This document shows positions 6,670 through 9,131 of a DNA stretch of 9,131 nucleotides, piece by piece. A program made the translations under genes and the position numbers. Source of the stretch: an uncultured Veillonella sp. (GTDB lineage: Bacteria > Bacillota > Negativicutes > Veillonellales > Veillonellaceae); assembly GCF_905209685.1 (NCBI RefSeq), contig NZ_CAJLUB010000068.1:1-9131 (forward strand), read 5' to 3'. Below the pieces are notes generated by a model, which saw only the letters and a program-made list of their open reading frames with translations, ran no database searches and was not told where the DNA came from. Each line of letters opens with the position of its first letter. Positions within the stretch are counted from its first letter, which is position 1.

Positions 6670-6698
6670 CTGAAGCAACGCGGTTTATGCAGTATAAT
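6670..6698 (+). promoter_or_regulatory. Candidate promoter of the CobT-like gene pair
   Basis: A perfect -10 box TATAAT (6693-6698) is preceded at 17 bases by CTGAAG (6670-6675), a poor -35. Transcription would start near 6705 and give a leader of about 50 bases. The -10 overlaps an inverted repeat, AGTATA (6691-6696) and TATACT (6702-6707), that could be an operator. No cobalamin riboswitch conserved box is seen between 6569 and 6758. Confidence 0.5.
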
Positions 6699-6758
6699 AT
6701 GTATACTAGGGTTCGTAAAGAATATACATTTAACATATTATTTAGTTAAGGAGATACC

Positions 6759-7796
6759 ATGAGTTTGTTACAAGAAACTTGTGACGCTATTAGAGGTCGC
6801 AGTCATGAAATTGAACAACATATAATCGATAATTGGAATGCAGGTTCACCTGTAGAACAATATGGGCGACTTGTAAACGTGGTGGCTCAATATGGTGCGG
6901 CTACAAATCAGGAACACTTAACGATTCCAAAGCCTTGTATGATTATTGCCTCTGCCGATCATGGCGTGGCCGATATGGGCGTAAGTGCGTATCCAAAGGA
7001 AACAACTGTAGGAATGACACAAAACTACCTAATTCCTAAGGGGGCGGGCGCCAATTCCTTAGCTAATTACTGTGGTGCTCAAATGGAAGTCATCGATATG
7101 GGCATTGATGCAGATATGAGCTGGGTGCCAGGACTCCGTAGTCATAAACTTGGTATGGGCACAAAAAACTTTGTAGAAGAACCGGCCATGACACGTGAAC
7201 AAGCCATTGAAGGCATTGAAACAGGTATCCGGCTTGTAAAAGAGAAAATCGACGAAGGCTTTAATGTTTTCTTAGTAGGGGAAATGGGAATTTCCAATAC
7301 TACTGCTAGTGCTCTTATGACTGCCAAGTTTGCAGGACTCACTGCAGAGGAAGCTACAGGACGAGGCACTAATATTTCTGATGAGCGTCTAAAATTAAAG
7401 CAACGCATTGTGCATGATGTATTAGAAAAATATAAAGATATTCCGAAAGATGATGCAATCGGAATTTTATCCTCTGTGGGCGGCTTTGAATTTACATGTA
7501 TCGTAGGTGTTATTCTAGGTGCTGCAGCGAATAATGCACTTGTTATTATTGATGGTTTTAATACATCTGCTTGTGCATTGGTTGCTAAAACATTAGTTCC
7601 ACAGGCGATGGATTATGTAATGGCATCTCATTTATCTGCTGAAAAAGCGGCTAAATCTTCTTTAGAAAATTTAGGCCTTGAAGCCTATGTTGATTTAGGG
7701 CTATGTCTCGGTGAGGCCTCTGGTGGCTCCATTCAAATGGGAATGCTAGATCTTGCCGTTCATATGTATTTGGCTGTTACAGGAGGTAAGGCATGA
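6759..7796 (+). CDS. arsA: CobT-family phosphoribosyltransferase, probable ArsA catalytic subunit of phenolic cobamide base activation
   Basis: CobT-family enzymes transfer phosphoribose from nicotinate mononucleotide to the cobamide lower-ligand base. At 345 residues the length is typical. Conserved blocks in order are SADHGVADMGVSAYP (65-79), GEMGISNTTASALM (174-187), GRGTNISDERLKLK (201-214), LSSVGGFEFTCIVGVILGAA (237-256), DGFNTSACALVA (265-276) and LGLCLGEASGGS (313-324). Glu319 matches the catalytic glutamate of Salmonella CobT (Glu317), and Glu175 in GEMG is also kept. AAGGAG (6748-6753) sets the start. The next gene is a second, degenerate CobT overlapping by 4 bases. This is the arrangement of Sporomusa ovata ArsAB, a heterodimer that activates phenol or p-cresol and in which only ArsA is catalytic. 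Function by analogy is inference; ordinary dimethylbenzimidazole-specific CobT is the alternative. The symbol here does not mean the arsenite-pump ATPase. Confidence 0.82.
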   Translation: MSLLQETCDAIRGRSHEIEQHIIDNWNAGSPVEQYGRLVNVVAQYGAATNQEHLTIPKPCMIIASADHGVADMGVSAYPKETTVGMTQNYLIPKGAGANSLANYCGAQMEVIDMGIDADMSWVPGLRSHKLGMGTKNFVEEPAMTREQAIEGIETGIRLVKEKIDEGFNVFLVGEMGISNTTASALMTAKFAGLTAEEATGRGTNISDERLKLKQRIVHDVLEKYKDIPKDDAIGILSSVGGFEFTCIVGVILGAAANNALVIIDGFNTSACALVAKTLVPQAMDYVMASHLSAEKAAKSSLENLGLEAYVDLGLCLGEASGGSIQMGMLDLAVHMYLAVTGGKA

Positions 7797-8896
7797 GAAC
7801 TTTTACAATTGAACCATTACATGCACCATCCATGGAAGCATGCCGATTACGTATCGATAATTTAACAAAACCTATTTATAGCCTTGCAACGTTAGAGTTA
7901 ATAGCTGAGCGTTTTGCGGGCATTCTGGCAGATCCTCAACCAAATCATTTGCGATATGGCGTACTTGTGGTGGCGTCGGACCACTTGGTAGATGGTCCTC
8001 AAAATAGTCAGCATGGTAGTGAAAGTTATGAGGCTATCAAGCGTTTCAATGAAGGTAGAACGGCTACACAAGGGGCCGCATCTAAGTTGAATGCAGCTGT
8101 GCACGTTGTAAATATAGGTCTTGAACAAGATACAACAGATTTAACAAATATTGACCAACAGGTTATCCGTAAGGGCTCCCACTTCTTCGGTGTAGAACCT
8201 GTCATTTCTCGTGATGAATTAGAAGAGACCCTTGAATTAGGTTTTAATTATGCTGATAAATTACACAACGATGGATTGCAAGTCGTTGCTATTGGTAATA
8301 TTGGTGAACGAGCATTCCTTGATTCTCTCGTAACGACTGCAACTATCACAGAATGTGAATTTAGCGATATTCTCGTTCATACTGAATGTGGCCCTACTAT
8401 TGAACAGCGAGCGGCTCATATTCATTCCTTTGTAGATCGTTTTGATATCGCTGTTGATGATTGGTCTGCTTTGAGTGAAAGCGAGCGCCGTGATGCGGTA
8501 TTGCATTTACTTCATATTGCAGGAGGCTTAGATATTGCATTCTTAACAGGTTTTATCTTAGGTGCTGCTAGTCAGCGTATGGCTATCGTTTTTGATAATG
8601 CCGTAACAGGTGCTGCTGTATTGGCTGCTATTACCATTGAGCCATTAGTAAAAGACTATGTATTTCCATCGGCTGCCTATGAGGAACCAATTCATAAGGA
8701 ACAATGTCGATTCCTTGGAATAAAACCATGTTTACACTACAATTTACAAATTGATGAAGCATTGGGTTCCACAATGGGGTTATCTATTATCGATGCATCT
8801 ATGCATATGTTAAATGATATGAAAACCTTCGTTGAAGCTGAGGTTAAAGCAGCTGAAGATGGTGCCGGTAAAGGTAGACAAAAGAATAAAGAGTAA
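7793..8896 (+). CDS. arsB: Divergent CobT paralogue, probable ArsB non-catalytic partner subunit
   Basis: This 367-residue protein aligns along its length with the preceding CobT-like protein. ASDHLVDGPQ (61-70) matches SADHGVADMG, AIGNIGERAFLDSL (166-179) matches LVGEMGISNTTASAL, HIAGGLDIAFLTGFILGAAS (241-260) matches the GGFE block, and LQIDEALGST (318-327) matches LCLGEASGGS. Glu322 keeps the position of the catalytic glutamate, but the GEMG glutamate is replaced by Asn169, the GxGTxI block is rewritten to CGPTIEQR, and the SHLSAEK segment is lost. This suits a degenerate partner, as reported for ArsB in Sporomusa ovata ArsAB. The last 20 residues are a charged lysine-rich tail absent from the first copy. 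ATG 7793 forms an ATGA overlap with the upstream stop, behind AGGAGGT (7781-7787), implying coupled translation and equal subunit amounts. It is unrelated to the arsenite pump ArsB, being soluble without membrane segments. Confidence 0.8.
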   Translation: MRTFTIEPLHAPSMEACRLRIDNLTKPIYSLATLELIAERFAGILADPQPNHLRYGVLVVASDHLVDGPQNSQHGSESYEAIKRFNEGRTATQGAASKLNAAVHVVNIGLEQDTTDLTNIDQQVIRKGSHFFGVEPVISRDELEETLELGFNYADKLHNDGLQVVAIGNIGERAFLDSLVTTATITECEFSDILVHTECGPTIEQRAAHIHSFVDRFDIAVDDWSALSESERRDAVLHLLHIAGGLDIAFLTGFILGAASQRMAIVFDNAVTGAAVLAAITIEPLVKDYVFPSAAYEEPIHKEQCRFLGIKPCLHYNLQIDEALGSTMGLSIIDASMHMLNDMKTFVEAEVKAAEDGAGKGRQKNKE

Positions 8897-8903
8897 TCTA
8901 TAT

Positions 8904-8932
8904 AAAAGAGGGAGTATTAAATCCCTCTTTTT
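8904..8932 (+). terminator. Rho-independent terminator after the CobT-like pair
   Basis: AAAAGAGGGA (8904-8913) pairs with TCCCTCTTTT (8922-8931) around an 8-base loop and is followed by a fifth T of the T-run. It lies 8 bases after the stop codon. Confidence 0.9.
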
Positions 8933-8986
8933 GTATGTTTTATGCTCAATTATCCGAAATTAACTGAGAATTTCATGGAAAAACCA

Positions 8987-9015
8987 TTGACACTATATGT
9001 GTAAATTGATATTAT
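8987..9015 (+). promoter_or_regulatory. Promoter P1 upstream of tRNA-Gly
   Basis: A consensus -35 TTGACA (8987-8992) is separated by 17 bases from TATTAT (9010-9015). Start of transcription is expected near 9022, about 73 bases before the tRNA. The start region is GC-rich (AGGGCAG), as is common for growth-controlled stable RNA promoters. Confidence 0.75.
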
Positions 9016-9047
9016 TATAGGGCAGTCAGGACAGACTTAAATTCTTC

Positions 9048-9077
9048 TTGACGACAGATTGATGATTATGTTATATT
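9048..9077 (+). promoter_or_regulatory. Promoter P2 just upstream of tRNA-Gly
   Basis: TTGACG (9048-9053) is followed after 18 bases by TATATT (9072-9077), with an extended -10 TG at 9069-9070. Transcription should start near 9084, leaving a leader of about 11 bases before the tRNA 5' end at 9095. Confidence 0.7.
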
Positions 9078-9094
9078 AATTATCGGTTCTGTAT

Positions 9095-9131
9095 GCGGGA
9101 ATAGCTCAGCGGTAGAGCACCGCCTTGCCAA
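9095..9131 (+). tRNA. tRNA-Gly (GCC anticodon), 3' truncated by window
   Basis: The first 37 bases of a tRNA are present. They comprise acceptor strand GCGGGAA (9095-9101), D-stem GCTC and GAGC (9104-9107 and 9115-9118), anticodon stem CCGCC (9120-9124) and loop TTGCCAA (9125-9131). The anticodon is GCC at 9127-9129, reading glycine codons GGC and GGU. The window ends exactly at the end of the anticodon loop, so the 3' half lies outside. The acceptor and D-arm closely resemble bacterial tRNA-Gly(GCC). Two tandem promoters precede it, so it is probably the first gene of its transcript. Confidence 0.93.

Noticed and set aside
6699..6749. 16-codon frame upstream of the first CobT-like gene
   Set aside because: Its ATG directly follows the -10 box, so the expected transcript would start after it, and it has no ribosome binding site.
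7142..8506. Minus-strand open frames opposite the CobT-like genes
   Set aside because: They are short, have no ribosome binding sites, and lie opposite conserved coding sequence.
6759..8896. Arsenical resistance genes arsA/arsB
   Set aside because: The symbols coincide, but the proteins are soluble CobT-family members without ATPase loops or membrane segments; no arsenic role is implied.

Overview
The window looks like chromosomal DNA of a Veillonella-type member of the Negativicutes. The evidence is the AT-rich Firmicute-like sequence with strong AGGAGG-type ribosome binding sites, an anaerobic ferredoxin-dependent 2-oxoacid oxidoreductase, and a tandem pair of CobT homologues resembling the phenolic-cobamide enzyme ArsAB of the related genus Sporomusa. 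Genus assignment is inference from protein character, not a database match. Every supported gene is on the + strand, and nothing suggests an insertion sequence, prophage or CRISPR array.

Layout. Positions 1-1278 hold the end of the alpha subunit and all of the beta subunit of a 2-oxoglutarate-type:ferredoxin oxidoreductase (korA'-korB), closed by a strong hairpin terminator (1309-1346). A 319-base gap follows, containing three degenerate 28-base tandem repeats (1359-1442), a weak promoter candidate and a 13-codon open frame. Next is a two-gene membrane module: a 616-residue protein of unknown function with two membrane segments, and a LemA-family protein whose start overlaps its stop by 8 bases. 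A MATE-family exporter follows (4233-5579); its start region is tandemly duplicated, creating a 7-codon upstream micro-ORF. After a hairpin comes a short, ACT-less prephenate dehydrogenase (tyrA, 5681-6568). A 190-base gap contains two hairpins, one with CIRCE-like half-sites, and a likely promoter. Then two CobT-family genes overlap by 4 bases (6759-8896), followed by a clear terminator (8904-8932). Two tandem promoters lead into a tRNA-Gly(GCC) gene cut by the window end.

How they fit. KorAB joins 2-oxoacids to ferredoxin in anaerobic central metabolism. TyrA makes 4-hydroxyphenylpyruvate, the tyrosine precursor. The CobT-like pair is best read as an ArsA (catalytic) and ArsB (degenerate) heteromer that activates phenol or p-cresol as the lower ligand of cobamides. 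TyrA next to an enzyme using tyrosine-derived phenolics is suggestive, but the two units appear to be transcribed separately. The least-understood part is the 616-residue protein plus LemA module.
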